DNA of 64,000 nucleotides from Diplolepis rosae (GCA_030998225.1 JAPYXD010000522.1:5146001-5210000), one strand, 5' to 3'. Numbered from the stretch's first letter, positions 22,184 through 34,632 are shown. Program-made: numbers and translations. Notes: a model not told the origin generated them from the sequence alone.

Positions 22184-23494
22184 TACACTCTAAAAACAGA
22201 ATATTGACTGTCGAACAATTCCGTTCACTATGAATGGATTTTCTACTCAAAATTGGCATAAGAGGAAATCCTCTAACAGTTGAAGTATTTTCGTTTCAAG
22301 TGCTATCATTTTACTGTCAAAGTTTTTCCTATGGTCTGGAAATAAAATCCTTTGTCGTACGGAGGAAGTACAATTTCGATGTTAAAAGAAAACAAATTCT
22401 ATGATATAACCTATAAGAAATGTACACAAGTCCAACTTTGACAAATCCCAATATTAAATCCATGATTTTCAATAATATAATAACGACCCGTCTTAGATTT
22501 CAGCTTGAAGAAATTTAGAAGATATAACTTTGCTTACATTACAAATTTTCCAATACGTGTAAAATTGAAAGTCCATGATCTATTAAATATATAATATTGA
22601 AAAGTGTTACAAAATAATTTTTAAACTTTGTTGCATTTTAAATTTCACAATAAATTCTGTAGTAAACATTTTACTATTAATTTCGAATTCAAATATTTTT
22701 TTTACAAATAAAAAACAACTGTATATTTCATGAAATGAATAATTGTATAAAAAATTATACATATACAAAACTGTTTTACGGAAAAAAATGTGTTGCTGCC
22801 ACAAGGATATTTTAGGTTATGCAGCCGCATTTATGGTTAGGATAGTTAATAAATAGCTTGAACAGCAATATGTTTCTTTGTAACAGCTACACAATTTTTT
22901 CCGTGTAATGTTAAATAAGTGTCTTCAAAATTCATTTAAGAAATGTTTTTATTCAATTTTATCAATGATATTAGAATGGATTTCCACATAAACTTTAAAT
23001 GTCGACATTTTTTCCAATACAAAACTATTATTCGTTTTATATAAAGTATATATTCCATGATCTTTATTTTTACAGTTTGAAAATTTCTTCAATGTATACA
23101 TTTTTTCTTGCAATTAAATAGATATTTGTCCAAACTTTGTTTGCGGATCTGGAATACTATTTATTGTTAGAAAAAGAATTATGGATAGAATTGAATGTTT
23201 TCATTTACTTACGTCTTTTTTTCTAACCTTTAACCAAACGATGTACACTCACTAATGCACAGGCGCACTTCGTCAGCTAGTCTAGAAATGCAATCCTGAA
23301 ATAATTAGAGGATTTATTTTCAGAGTCAAAAATAATCCTTCATTGGTAAAAATATTTTCTTTTTGCATCTCACAGATGAGATTTGTAACAGGAAAAAGAT
23401 TCTGTTGGTAGACAAAAGAAATCTGCTTAATTTCAATGGATGCATTCTGAAAGGAACGTAATTTCACTATCGATAGACTTTTTTTTAGAGTGTA
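22184..23494. mobile_element. element C, copy 1
   Basis: The ends are TACACTCTAAAAA at 22,184 and the inverse TTTTTTAGAGTGTA ending at 23,494. A second copy in the opposite orientation lies at 33,573-34,632 and shares long blocks, for example GTTCACTATGAATGGATT, CGACCCGTCTTAGATTTC and AATGCATCCATTGAAATTAA (inverted). The body is non-coding apart from short frames. The 3' portion near 23,255 contains CACTAATGCACAGGCGCAC, like the start region of other elements of this class. Confidence 0.8.
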
Positions 23495-24526
23495 AGAATG
23501 TATTCTCGTGTTCAGGCCCGTTTTGGAAACTTATTTCAGAATTTTTTTTATAATCAAATAAAATACAATCGTTTTAATTTCTTTACATGTTTTTATTGAC
23601 ATCGTAAACCATAGAAAAAATTTTTGTTTACTCAATTTTAGACAATTTTATGATTGTTTTTTAAGCTGAAGTAGACACCTTTAAAAGGAGGTAGGTGGGT
23701 AGCGCGGATAATTACGGCACTTGGAGTCATCTGAAACAAAAAATTAATTATTTTTCTGGATGTTTGTAGCTCTTTCCAGTACTAGATATAAACATTTTTA
23801 TCAATAAATAAGAAAATGGCGGACTTATAAAGACAATTAAAAAACCGTGATTTTTTTCGTTGAAAATCGGTGAAAATAAATAAATTATTATTATGATTAA
23901 TTGATTTTAGTACATGGTGGACCCATTGTTTTCTAGAATAACATGTGCAAAAATGAAAGCAATCGGTTGGATAAGATTTTTTTAATCGCCCGCGCCGCTT
24001 ACAAAAATATTATTTCAAGAAAACTGCGTTTAAAGTTTTGATTTCAGATTTCTGATAAAAAATGTATACTTACAATAATTAGCTATGCTTGGTGCATAGA
24101 GTAAATCTTCCGTTTCTCCATAGGCATCGTTTTCAACTAATTTTTCTGTTCTCCGAGATGACCTGGCTATATTTAAAGCGTCAGACGTTCATAATAAGGG
24201 TAATGTGACAACATTAGAGAGGTAAGACCGTTGCAGTTGCCGCGCGGTTTACAGCTTCAAATCGGTAGGTTTGTTACGGAAAGTCCAAAATGTGTAATAT
24301 TTTTTTGAAAAATGTTTAAATTCATGCACAAAATCTAATTTATGCAATATCAATTGATTTTCAGAAGTGAATCAAATGCACACTTTTTGGCTCTCGTAAC
24401 CTGAGTGGATTCCAATAACCATTGCAATTCAGCATTTCTGCTCATGCGAGCTAGTCTTGAAACGTAGAGTAATTTCTAAATAAACCTCTTCGAATATTTA
24501 AAAAAATTTCACAAATTAAACTCTTA
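23495..24526. other. no supported gene
   Basis: Mostly AT-rich. A short GC-richer patch with CGCCCGCGCCGC lies near 23,990 and another with GCCGCGCGG near 24,239. No frames or repeats were recognised. Confidence 0.35.
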
Positions 24527-24851
24527 AAAGTTTGATGATATAGAAGTTTGAGACGTCTCAAACCCAAACTTGTGACGAATTTGAGACGAAAAATGAATAA
24601 AGATTCTCATAAGAGACGGAAATTTATCCCTAGATCAGGTAGCGAAAAAATACAATAGAAGCAATAAACAATACCTCTATAAATCAAAAGACTTTTATAC
24701 CTAACTTCGCGATGACACTTACACGCGTACAACCCTTGGGACACACGACAATATTTCGACTTCGAGTTAACAAAAAATGACTGCAAAAAACACTCCTTAT
24801 ATTTTAACCCTACATGTGCGAAGTCCGCGAAGATTGCATATGTGCATATAT

Positions 24852-25178
24852 GCTATAGGACGAATCGTCTCACACTTCTGTCGGCCCGCTTGAAGTCGAA
24901 CTCAAAAGCAGGTAGTAGATTATGACAATGGAAGCAATAAACTGTACGCGTGGCGTACTCCTAATTGAAAATTAATATTATCCATCATTAGCCCATGAGA
25001 TTGAAAATCGTAAAGTTTTCTTGCAAAACACATAATATGAGTGTCATGCATCAAATCATAAATATTTGAGAAAATCATGCGTCACTTGCATTCAGAAAGT
25101 ATGGTTTTTCCATCACAATTTCTGGATATGCATTACTGGATTATTCGAAATACTTTCAAACGAGAAACTTTTTGAGAT
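24852..25178 (-). repeat. inverted partial unit of the AA array
   Basis: It is the reverse complement of the end of a unit plus the beginning of the next: CTTACTTTC-like sequence through GGAGTACGCCACGCGTACAG and CGACTTCAAGCGGGCC, in reverse. It closes the array on the left. Confidence 0.75.
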
Positions 25179-25180
25179 TG

Positions 25181-26047
25181 ACTTCAAGCGGCCCGACAGA
25201 AGTTGTGAGACGATTTTCGTCTCATATCTGGCATTCAGAAAATTTGATTTTTGGCAAGTTAGACGAATTTATGCAACTGCGAAAAGAGCAAAATCTCATG
25301 TTCTATGCACTTTTACTTGACATACTTTTCTGCAATATGAAGTTGGAACTTTGCTTTTCATCCATGCTAAACAACGAATCGGAAATGCCGTTTAGCTCGG
25401 AGCAATTGAGCGTTCAAATAGACCCCAAATTCTAGAAAATTTTATATTTTTTTGTTGAATAAAAAACCAACTTCCCATTCGACGCGAACTTTTTAATACG
25501 ATTCTTTCGCTTCGTAAAGGTTTTCTCTATCAGCTAGAGATTTAAAACTTTAAAGAATAGGAGGACGTCATAGTTTTTTTCGACCGTCTACGAAGTCAAT
25601 TTATTGCATGAGTTTGGGAAATATCTCGTATCATATCGGGAATCAGTTTTATGCCACTAGTGTTTGCTCCAACACTTGTTCCCTTGGCAAAACACTGATG
25701 GCTTACCCCATTCCTTCCCTAGTTGAATAAGTTTGAAATGTTACTCTTTTCGGAAAAGTAACTCAATCTCAAAAAGTTACTCGTTTGAAAGTATTTCGAA
25801 TAATCCGGTAATGCATATCCAGAAATTGTAATGGAAAAACCATACTTTCTGAATGCAAGTGACGCATGATTTTCTCAAATATTTATAATTTGATGCATGA
25901 CACTCATATTATGTGATTTGCAAAAAAACCTTACGATTTTCAATCTCATGGGCTACTGAGGGATAATATTAATTCTCAATTAGGAGTACGCCACGCGTAC
26001 AGTTTATTGCTTCCATTGTCATGATCTACTACCTGCTTTTGAGTTCG
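25181..26047 (+). repeat. AA tandem unit 1
   Basis: The first 867-base unit begins ACTTCAAGCGGCCCGACAG. It has an open frame at 25,172-25,435 that includes KLDEFMQLRKEQN and FCNMKLELCF. The peptide is kept in the other units with frame damage, so it may be a decayed coding piece, but no family was recognised. Confidence 0.8.
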
Positions 26048-26915
26048 ACTTCAAGCGGTCCGACAGAAGTTGTGAGAGGATTTTCGTCTCATATCTGGCA
26101 TTCAGAAAATTTGATTTTTGACAAGTTAGACGAATTTATGCAACTGTGAAAAGAGCAAAATCTCAAGTTCTATGCACTTTTACTTGACATGCTTTTCTGC
26201 AATATGAAGTTGGAACTTTGCTTTATCATCCATGCTAAACTACGAATCAGCAATGCCGTTTAGCTCGGAGCAATTGAGCGTTCAAATAGACCCCAAATTC
26301 TAGAAAATTTTATATTTTTTTGTTGAATAAAAAACCAACTTCCCATTCGACGCAAACTTTTTAATACGATTCTTTCGCTTCGTAAAGGTTTTCTCTATCA
26401 GCTAAAGATTTGAAACTTTAAAGAATAGGAGGACGTCATAGTTTTTTTCGACCGTCTACGAAGTCAATTTAATGCATGAGTTTGGGAAATATCTCGTATC
26501 ATATCGGGAATCAGTTTTATACCACTAGTGTTTGCTCCAACACTTGTTCCCTTTGCAAAACACTGATGGCTTACCCCATTCCTTCCCTAGTTGAATAAGT
26601 TTGAAATGTTACTCTTTTCGGAAAAGTAACTCAATCTCAAAAAGTTACTCGTTTGAAAGTATTTCGAATAATCCGGTAATGCATATCCTGAAATTGTAAT
26701 GGAAAAACCATACTTTCTGAATGCAAGTGACGCATGATTTTCTCAAATATTTATGATTTGATGCATGACACTCATATTATGTGATTTGCAAAAAAACCTT
26801 ACGATTTTCAATCTCATGGGCTACTGAGGGATAATATTAATTCTCAATTAGGAGTACGCCACGCGTACAGTTTATTGCTTCCATTGTCATGATCTACTAC
26901 CTGCTTTTGAGTTCG
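26048..26915 (+). repeat. AA tandem unit 2
   Basis: The second unit begins ACTTCAAGCGGTCCGACAG. It differs from unit 1 by scattered substitutions and small indels. A stop replaces the codon after MQL (CTGTGA), so the frame is broken. It is closer to unit 3 than to unit 1. Confidence 0.8.
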
Positions 26916-27776
26916 ACTTCAAGCGGTCCGACAGAAGTTGTGAGACGATTTTCGTCTCATATCTGGCATTCAGAAAATTTGATTTTTGACAAGTTAGACG
27001 AATTTATGCAACTGCGAAAAGAGCAAAATCTCAAGTTCTATGCACTTTTACTTGACATGCTTTTCTGCAATATGAAGTTGGAACTTTGCTTTATCATCCA
27101 TGCTAAACTACGAATCAGCAATGCCGTTTAGCTCGGAGCAATTGAGCGTTCAAATAGACCCCAAATTCTAGAAAATTTTATATTTTTTTGTTGAATAAAA
27201 AACCAACTTCCCATTCGACGCGAACTTTTTAATACGATTCTTTCGCTTCGTAAAGGTTTTCTCTATCAGCTAGAGATTTAAAACTTTAAAGAATAGGAGG
27301 ACGTCATAGTTTTTATCGACCGTCTACGAAGTCAATTTAATGCATGAGTTTGGGAAATATCTCGCATCATATCGGAAATCAGTTTTATGCCACTAGTATT
27401 TTCTCCAACACTTGTTCCCTTTGCAAAACACTGGTGGCTTGCCCCATTCCTTCCCTAGTTGCATAAGTTTGTAATGTTACTCTTTTCGGAAATGTAACTC
27501 ATTCTGAAAAAGTTACTCGTTTGAAAGTATTTCGAATAATCCGGTAATGCATATCCAGAAATTGTAATGGAAAAACCATACTTTCTGAATGCAAGTGACG
27601 CATGATTTTCTCAAATATTTATGATTTGATGCATGACACTCATATTATGTGTTTTGCAAGAAAACTTTACGATTTTCAATCTCATGGGCTAATGAGGGAT
27701 AATATTAATTGTTAATTAGGAGTACGCCACGCGTACAGTTTATTGCTTTCATTGTCTCAAACTTCTATATCATAAA
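26916..27776 (+). repeat. AA tandem unit 3
   Basis: The third unit has the same start and carries an open frame at 26,889-27,131 with DKLDEFMQLRKEQNLKFY. It ends in the right terminal repeat. Shared variants, such as DKLDEF in units 2 and 3 against GKLDEF in unit 1, indicate that units 2 and 3 are the more recent duplication. Confidence 0.8.
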
Positions 27777-27873
27777 AGTTTGAATAAAACGTTTGAAGGT
27801 AAGAATATTTTGTCCTTTTGTTTTCCACGTCCGTCAATATATTGTTATTTAGATTAATTGTTAGCGAGAGTGG

Positions 27874-28056
27874 TTATCGGTGGAGGCGCAGAAGCTACGT
27901 CAAGGTCAACTCCACTTTTTAAATGACTAGAATGACCTTGTGTTGTAGGTCATTGAATTCGTCTTAAAATTGATAATAATGTCACCGAAAAAAAACATGG
28001 TTCCATTTCAAAAAGTGGAGTTGACCTTGACGTAGCTTCAGCGCCTCCACCGATAA
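27874..28056. repeat. foldback element N
   Basis: Arms of 47 bases match with one mismatch: TTATCGGTGGAGGCGCAGAA at the left and its inverse at the right. Each arm also contains CTACGTCAAGGTCAACTCC. The loop of about 90 bases is AT-rich. The sequence is unusually well preserved for this window. Confidence 0.85.
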
Positions 28057-28389
28057 AAACAATAGGATGGTCAAGTATATGACGGCCTACTCGAACACTA
28101 AAACTTTTGTCTGAAACATTTTTGGATATGATCAATAGTTTGAGTGCTATCGCTCTGTAACACTTTATATGCCTCACCCTGTATAAAATGAGAGAATCAG
28201 AGAAACGCAAAGAATTAGTGTAAAACGAGAGCGACGATATAAGAATTAGGATAAGCAGAGAAAGAATAGAATAGAAATAAATGAAAGATAGCAAACTCGT
28301 AATTGGGTTATTATAATAGAATGGAAGAATAAAAGAGAAAAAGAGAACGCAAGAGAGAAAGAGGGAGAGATGTCCAGCGCACGTACACC
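28057..28389. other. low-complexity AGA-rich DNA, no gene
   Basis: From about 28,190 the plus strand becomes purine-rich (GAGA, AAAGAG). Long minus-strand frames over this part are caused by composition. Confidence 0.45.
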
Positions 28390-28611
28390 CATTCACTGTA
28401 CGCCACTACAGCTTTCTGCCGTTTGTCAATTCCTTCTTTCGTTCGTTCATGCACATGCCCAATATACCCATCTCTTTCAGGAATATCTTGATGTGCTTCG
28501 CTGTACATCGCAAGGCTAGCATACATTCCAACATCACATCTCCTTCTTGTGCGCCTGTCCTTGCTTAGATGCTTTTTCCGACTGATCTCCCGCAATAAAG
28601 GCCAAGTGCTT
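28390..28611 (-). CDS. coding-like minus-strand frame, unrecognised
   Basis: About 74 codons without ATG at the beginning read PLLREISRKKHLSKDRR, then CDVGMYASLAMYSEAHQD, then ERDGYIGHVHERTKEGID and KAVVAYSEWVYVRW. Codon use is mixed and GC-richer than the flanks. The frame continues into low-complexity sequence on the left, which is not credible coding. It may be an exon or a fragment of a transposon protein. No clear splice sites were picked. Confidence 0.3.
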
Positions 28612-29449
28612 TTTGTAACTAAAACCTAAGACTCATCTGAATACTTTAAAGATTATGTTCAAGAATTTTTGTTAATTTCTTGTTATTTTGGCATAGGGTT
28701 AGTTTCATCTTTTTTTATTTGATTAAAAATATCACTATTAGATGTGAAAATGCGCAAAAAGAAAGAAAGGCAAACGTTTCGGCCACATATGGGGGCCCTC
28801 TTCAGTGCCATAAATTCAAAGATTAATTCAAAATTTCTGTAGAACATTAGAATATAGGAAATAATTATATTAAGAATTATCACGGAATTCAAAAACTTAT
28901 CTCATAGCTTGCAATTCAAATATAATACTAGACATGTTATCAAGCATGTCACTTTAAAATTATGTATTATGTTCAAGCTTTTAATCCATATAATGATCAT
29001 AAGCGTAGACTGATCATTAGGTTTACAACTTTGCTTCCGCCGTTTTTCGATAGATGACTGCAGCCGTAAGTGCTGGTCGGAAAGGCAGATCAAAAATGTC
29101 ACACAGTAAGCTTGGATATCTGTCAACATGACGACAGCACACTGATAGAAAGGAATGGCTGTTACAACGATATTTATGATTAATTTAACCTTACCTTGTT
29201 GCTGGTATAGATACAGCAATATGAGATTTGTATTTTAACCATCCGAATATAACTGAATAAATATGAACGAATCAACCATATTATTGGTTGCTATGGAAAA
29301 ATGTATTGTTTGCCTTCCCATATTATATTTCTGATTCGACCAGTTTCACTTACAATATTTTGATTTCTGTATTTAACATCCTGCGTTGTTCAGAGAGACA
29401 TATTATTTTATAAATACAATTATAAATTCCCAACCTACAACCGAATGGC
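28612..29449. other. no supported gene
   Basis: AT-rich DNA. A GGCCACATATGGGGGCCC...CTTCAGTGC segment near 28,775-28,806 resembles, inverted, sequences seen near the ends of some retroelement genes; I could not assign it. Confidence 0.35.
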
Positions 29450-30254
29450 TAAAACTCCCGAACCATTTCTATCAGTGCACCACATTAGTGAATTTGCGTT
29501 TGCATCATAAATTTATTCTTGATCGAAAATGTCATTTTTTGGGCTAAATTCTTGTCATTTAAGGGGGGAAATACATGTAAAATTTTGAAAAAATTAATTG
29601 ATTTTTTTTTTCATAAAATGTTAGTATAGCCCTTTAAGAATATGCTCTACAAGGCTAACGAAGGACAATTATATGGCGCTGGAATTGCTGACTAATTGGT
29701 AAGTGACTACAAGTATTGAATTTTTATGTAACCAAACTTTAACCGTGTTTTTCTCAAAACTATATTTTTCAAATCGGCGGGCTCGATAACTCAAAAAATT
29801 ATTTATCGATCCCCCTGAAATTTTGCACACATCTTTCCAATTATGTTACTTTCTACGAGAACCTACATATTTTCAAAAGTTTTATCAAATTTTACCAAAG
29901 CTAAAATAATCGAAAAATTCAGCCAAAAATTCAAATTATTTTTATAAACTGTTTCATTCCGAAAAATTTTTTTTTTGTATTTTTTTTTAGGTTCATCTAC
30001 AAAATATGTCATTATTAATCGTACAGAATTTTGGTTTTTATTTTCCGTTCAATAGAACCGAGGCTACAACCTCCACCGATCGAGAAGTCTCGCTGCGACC
30101 TTCCCAGAAGAATGTAGTGTACATCGGCCATTTTGAATAATTAAACTAAACAAAAAGGATATTGTATTATTTTAAAATATGAATAAACCATATGCCATAT
30201 GAAGAACCATATAACCACCATATATAAACCATATAGAATGAATCATTCATTTAA

Positions 30255-30865
30255 GGGGCACAACTAGTTTGAAATTTTGAAAATTTCGATTTTTTTTTTT
30301 TACATTTTTCAACAGCCCAGTAGGCGCTTGATGAAGAAGAGGAAGGTGAATTGTATGGGCCTGGAATAGCAGATTAGCTCTAGGTATGATATTTAAAAAT
30401 TTATAACAATAAAATCAGTACTCTTATCTTTAAACGCGTTTTTCTCAAAACTACATTTTTCAAATTTGCTGCAGCTGTAACTCGAGAACAAATCATCCGA
30501 TCAATTTGGGTCTTTTTTTAGCATATTGTGTATTTGTTTTTTCATTTAATGACCCTCCAGTTTTATGGTTGGATAAAAAATATAATTTTGTCAGGCCAAA
30601 AACCATCAGATTTTTGAGCAAATTTTGATTTTTTTTTCAAAAATCTGCCATTTTGTCGCATTTTAATTTTTTTTTTACAATCGAGGGTCATTGCATAGGT
30701 AATATATTCTAGTTTAATAAAATTTTTGGTTTTTTTTATTTCAGGAACTGTATATATTATTTATGCATAAATATATCTGCAAAATTTTAAAACATTCGAT
30801 GCAATACTTTTTTTTTAAATTCACAAAAATCACCTTTTTTCAGGCGGTCAAACTAGTTGTGCCCC
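30255..30865. mobile_element. TTAA-type element I inside H
   Basis: Inverted ends GGGGCACAACTAGTTTGA are flanked by TTAA at the left (30,251-30,254) and TTAC at the right (30,866-30,869). Near the left end the frame DEEEEGELYGPGIAD ends in TAG, the same tail as in J and H, followed by TTTAAACGCGTTTTTCTC. I and B2 share the TTAC between them, so one inserted into the border target of the other. Confidence 0.8.
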
Positions 30866-30869
30866 TTAC

Positions 30870-31556
30870 GGTAGTTCTTTCACAAAAATTAGACCTCTGG
30901 CAAAAATAGATAATTTTGCTTTCAAGAATAGCAATATTATTATTAAAGGGCTAATTTGAAAATGAAAAGATTATTTTTCATGCAAAAAATTTGAAGCACA
31001 AAAAAAATAATTTTATTAATAAATTTTATTAATAAATTTTATTTTTGCCCAAACTTATTTTCTTATCGCTTCGTGGCAAATTTTTGAAAATAATGCGATT
31101 CTAATAAATCACAGTTCATTTTTTTTAGGGAAAAGATTCTCTACAACTTGACCGTTTCCAATTTTTGCAAATGAATTCTTTAATGGCTGAAATGATACAA
31201 AAAACAATATTTCAAAACAAAATTTTTATAAACAAATTGCTGTATTTGATAATAATTACTTCAATTTCAAAAACAGGAAACGGTCATGTTGTAGAAAATC
31301 TTTTTTTTTCTAAAAAAATGAACCGTCATTTATTAGAATCGTATAATTTTTGAAAATTTGTCTCGAAGTGATAAGAAAATAAGTTTGCGCAAAAATAAAA
31401 TTTATTAATAAAATTATTTCTTTGTGTTTCAAATTTTTTTTTCATGAAAAATAATGTTTTCTCGTTCAAATTAGCCCTTTAATAATAATATTGCTATTCT
31501 TGAAAGAAAAAATAATCTCTTTTTGACTGAGGTCTAATTTTCGTGAACGAACTACC
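30870..31556. mobile_element. TTAA-type foldback B2
   Basis: A second complete B copy of 687 bases, flanked by TTAC and TTAA (31,557-31,560). Ends are CGGTAGTT- or GGTAGTTC-like and inverted. Arms of about 300 bases are more diverged from each other than those of B3. It lies in H directly next to I. Confidence 0.85.
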
Positions 31557-32010
31557 TTAAAAAAAAATTCATGAAAATCGAGAAAAATATACGCCTTTAC
31601 ATGTATTTCCCCCCTCAAGGGAAGTTTTGATTTTCTGCTTTAATTTGAAGAAAACTGCGCTTCAGACTCTTCGAATGCTTTCAAGTACTTACGGTGAGGC
31701 TGCTCTTAGTGAAGGAACGTGTCGTGAGTGGTTTCAACGCTTCAAGAGCGGTGATTTTGATATCCAAGACCGGTGTGGCGGCGGAAAAGAGAAAATTGTC
31801 GAAGATTCTCAACTGGAAGCATTACTTGCTGAAGACTCGTGCCAAATGCAAGAAAAATTGGCAGAATCATTGGGCGTGAGTCAAAAAGCCATTTCGAAAC
31901 GCCTCAAAGCCATGGGAATATTTCAGAAGCAAGAAAATTGGGTTCCGTACAAGTTGAAGCCAACACGGAGAAAAATTGATAGTAAACCGCAATATCTTGA
32001 TATTAGCAGA

Positions 32011-32741
32011 TACACAGAGAAAAATAGCATCTGGTCATAATGACTAGGAATAATGTAGTTGGAAATAAAAAAGTGACTGTAACGAGGTAGACTTGTTGTC
32101 GCTACATGACCCATGGCTACAGTAACATGATTTGTAGCCATGGTAGCCATATTCTGAATACCTGGTCGTGGCGACTAGTTAACATCGTTGAAATTGTCCT
32201 TAACTCTTAAACCTAGCTATGTGAACTTGAAACATTGAGTTGTCATAGCTAGAATAACGTAGTTGCTATAACCAGTGGAGCAAACTTCACACTCGTTGAA
32301 TTCGCTGTGTATTGTTTCGAGTAATGCATATTATTTTTCATAGCAACTGATAGCAACTCTTTTGAGAATTTAATTTGAAGTGTCGAGCGGCTCGAAACTG
32401 TGATTTTAAATCCTACTACATTTAAAGTTTCAACCCGCTCTACAGATGCCGACAAAAAGATTTTCAAAAGAGGTGCTATGAAAAATACAATGTTCCACGT
32501 AGTGATTTCATGCATTTGATTTTAGGAATTTGATTTTACATAACTTTATAGTTGACACTTACATATAGTGACTGTGACAACATTACATAGTCGCTGTGAC
32601 TACGTTACTTAGTCACTGCGACCACTTTTAGTACCTACATTGACGGGTCAATCATTGCTTGAATTCAGCCACAAAAAGTAGTTAAGGACATTTTCAACTA
32701 CATATATCACGTCACTATGCCCAGGATTTTATCTCAGTGTA
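32011..32741. mobile_element. element E inside D2
   Basis: Ends TACACAGAGAAAAATAGC and, reversed, TTACACTGAGATAAAATC define about 730 bases. Inner sequence has repeated GTAGTCGCTGTGACTACG and TAGCCATGG words. A block at 32,250-32,490 is repeat F copy 2. No coding content. Confidence 0.7.
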
Positions 32742-33572
32742 ATGTATTTGCGATTTAACTATGGGACAGCCATCTAGATATTGAAACAAAGTATCTGTAG
32801 ATATTAAAAAAAAATATGTTATTTCGCAATATCTAAGATATTAAATTAAAGAACCCAATATGTTAATTTGAAATATCTCAGATGTTAAACTGAAATACAT
32901 TAGATATCAGGTCATACTATTTGAGATATTAAACTGTAATATCTTAGATAATTAAAGTCAATATTTATGTCATTGAATGCAATTGTCTAATAATTATGTA
33001 AGAATACTGATTGAATATTGAAAGAAAAAATGAAATTAAGAAAATATAACATGATGTAAATAATGATTGATCAAGGAATTCAAAATTTTCTTATAATCTC
33101 CTTTTTTTCTCGAATTCCTCGATCTAAGAGTTTTCGCAAGTCCATATTTTGTTGATTATTATTCTCATAGTGAAGGCAACCTGTTAATAAATGGAGATTA
33201 TAAAAACGTTCAACATAATTGTAAAGATTTGGAAACTATTACGAATTCCAGTAAATAAATTACGATTCGATGTTGAATTTAAAAACGGCTACATAAAGAA
33301 CGAGTTATTGAGAGGTTAGAAAATTCATTTCAAAAATTGAAGGTATAAAAATGATATACTTATATACATAGATACTTACTGATTTCAGCACTGATAATAT
33401 AAAAATTTTTCAAAAATCACACTTCAAAACTTCATATAGACACAACATTATTATTCCAGTGTCGAAAACAAAAACCATGCGACCGGCAAAATTATATGGA
33501 CGAGCGCGATAGACAAATTACATGGAATTCATAGACTCTGATCACGTGACTTTTCCTCAGGCACGTGCACGC

Positions 33573-34632
33573 TACACTCTAAAAAAAAGTCTATCCATAG
33601 TGAAATTACGTTCTTTTCAGAATGCATCCATTGAAATTAAGCATATTCCTTTTGTCTACCAACAGAATCTTTTTCCTGTTACAAAACTCATCTCTGAGAT
33701 GCAAAAAGAAAATATTTTTAGCAATGAACGATTTTTTTTACTCTGAAAAGAAATCCTCTAATTATGTAAGGATTGCATTTCTAGACTAGGAGACGAAGTG
33801 CGCCTGCGCATTAGTGAGTGTACATCGTCTGGTGCTAATCTGTTCACAGATATTTTGTCAGTACGGTGCCAACTACGAAGAATATATTTATTTATGATCA
33901 AAATCAATTAACGAAATCAAATAATGGATTTCTACAAATTATTATAGGAATCCCAGAGTGCGACGTAGAAATTTTGAAAGGTACGTATACCAAAACAAAC
34001 AATTTTGATCCGCATAACCTTATTTTTCATTGCTTCTGATGACAATTCAAAGATATTCCCAAAAATGTCAATAAAAGCATTGTAGAAACTGAAATATATT
34101 GTTGTTTTTTATTTGTAAAAAATATTTTGATTCGAAATTATTAGTCAAATGTTTACTATAGAATTTATTGTGAAATTTAAAATGCAACAAAGTTTAAAAA
34201 TAATTTTGTAACACTCTTTCAACATTATATATTTAATAGATCATGGACTTTCAATTTTACACGTATTGGAAAATTTGTAATGTAAGCAAAGTTATATCTT
34301 AAAATTTCTTTAAGCTGAAATCTAAGACGGGTCGTTATTATATTATTGAAAATGATCGAATGAATATTGGGATTTGTCAAAGTTTGGCTTGTGTACATTT
34401 CTTATAGTTTATATCATAGAATTTGTTTTCTTTTAACTTCGAAATTATACTTCCTTCGTACGACAAAGGATTTTATTTCCAAACCAAAGGAAAAACTTTG
34501 GCAGCAAAATGATAGCACTTGAAACGAAAATACTTCAACTGTTAGAGGATTTCCTCTTATGCCAATTTTGAGTAGAAAATCCATTCATAGTGAACGGAAT
34601 TGTTCGACAGTTAATATGTGTGTGTACAGTTT
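33573..34632. mobile_element. element C, copy 2, inverted
   Basis: It starts TACACTCTAAAAAAAAGTC and runs opposite to copy 1. The far end is altered by a GT-rich run (GTGTGTGTACAG) near 34,620. Compared with copy 1 some internal sequence is missing. Both copies contain GGCACCGTACTGAC- or TTCAGAATGCATCC-type blocks seen in other elements. Confidence 0.75.

Larger units (their letters stand above)
24527..27785. mobile_element. inverted-repeat element AA containing a tandem triplication
   Basis: Outer ends share ATGATATAGAAGTTTGAGAC, inverted, at 24,535-24,554 and 27,757-27,776. Inside, an 868-base unit is present three times head to tail. A partial inverted unit at about 24,852-25,178 faces the array. 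No transposase was recognised. The element may have grown by unequal exchange or rolling replication after insertion. Confidence 0.75.
29563..31614. mobile_element. TTAA-type element H inside Mar2
   Basis: Ends GGGGGGAAATACATGTAAA (left, after TTAA at 29,559-29,562) and, reversed, the same string at the right before TCAA at 31,615-31,618. Removing H with one copy of the target restores the Mar2 reading frame. Near the left end, 29,64x-29,694, a relic reads NMLYKANEGQLYGAGIAD and a stop, the tail shared with J and I. Elements I and B2 lie inside. Confidence 0.85.

Noticed and set aside
27950..28396. 148-codon minus-strand ORF rich in Leu, Ser and Phe
   Set aside because: It crosses foldback N and purine-rich low-complexity DNA; it is explained by composition.
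28770..28810. CGTTTCGGCCACATATGGGGG...CTTCAGTGC as a retroelement end
   Set aside because: It recalls sequences near some retroelement ends, but no RT-coding sequence, tail or second copy was found.
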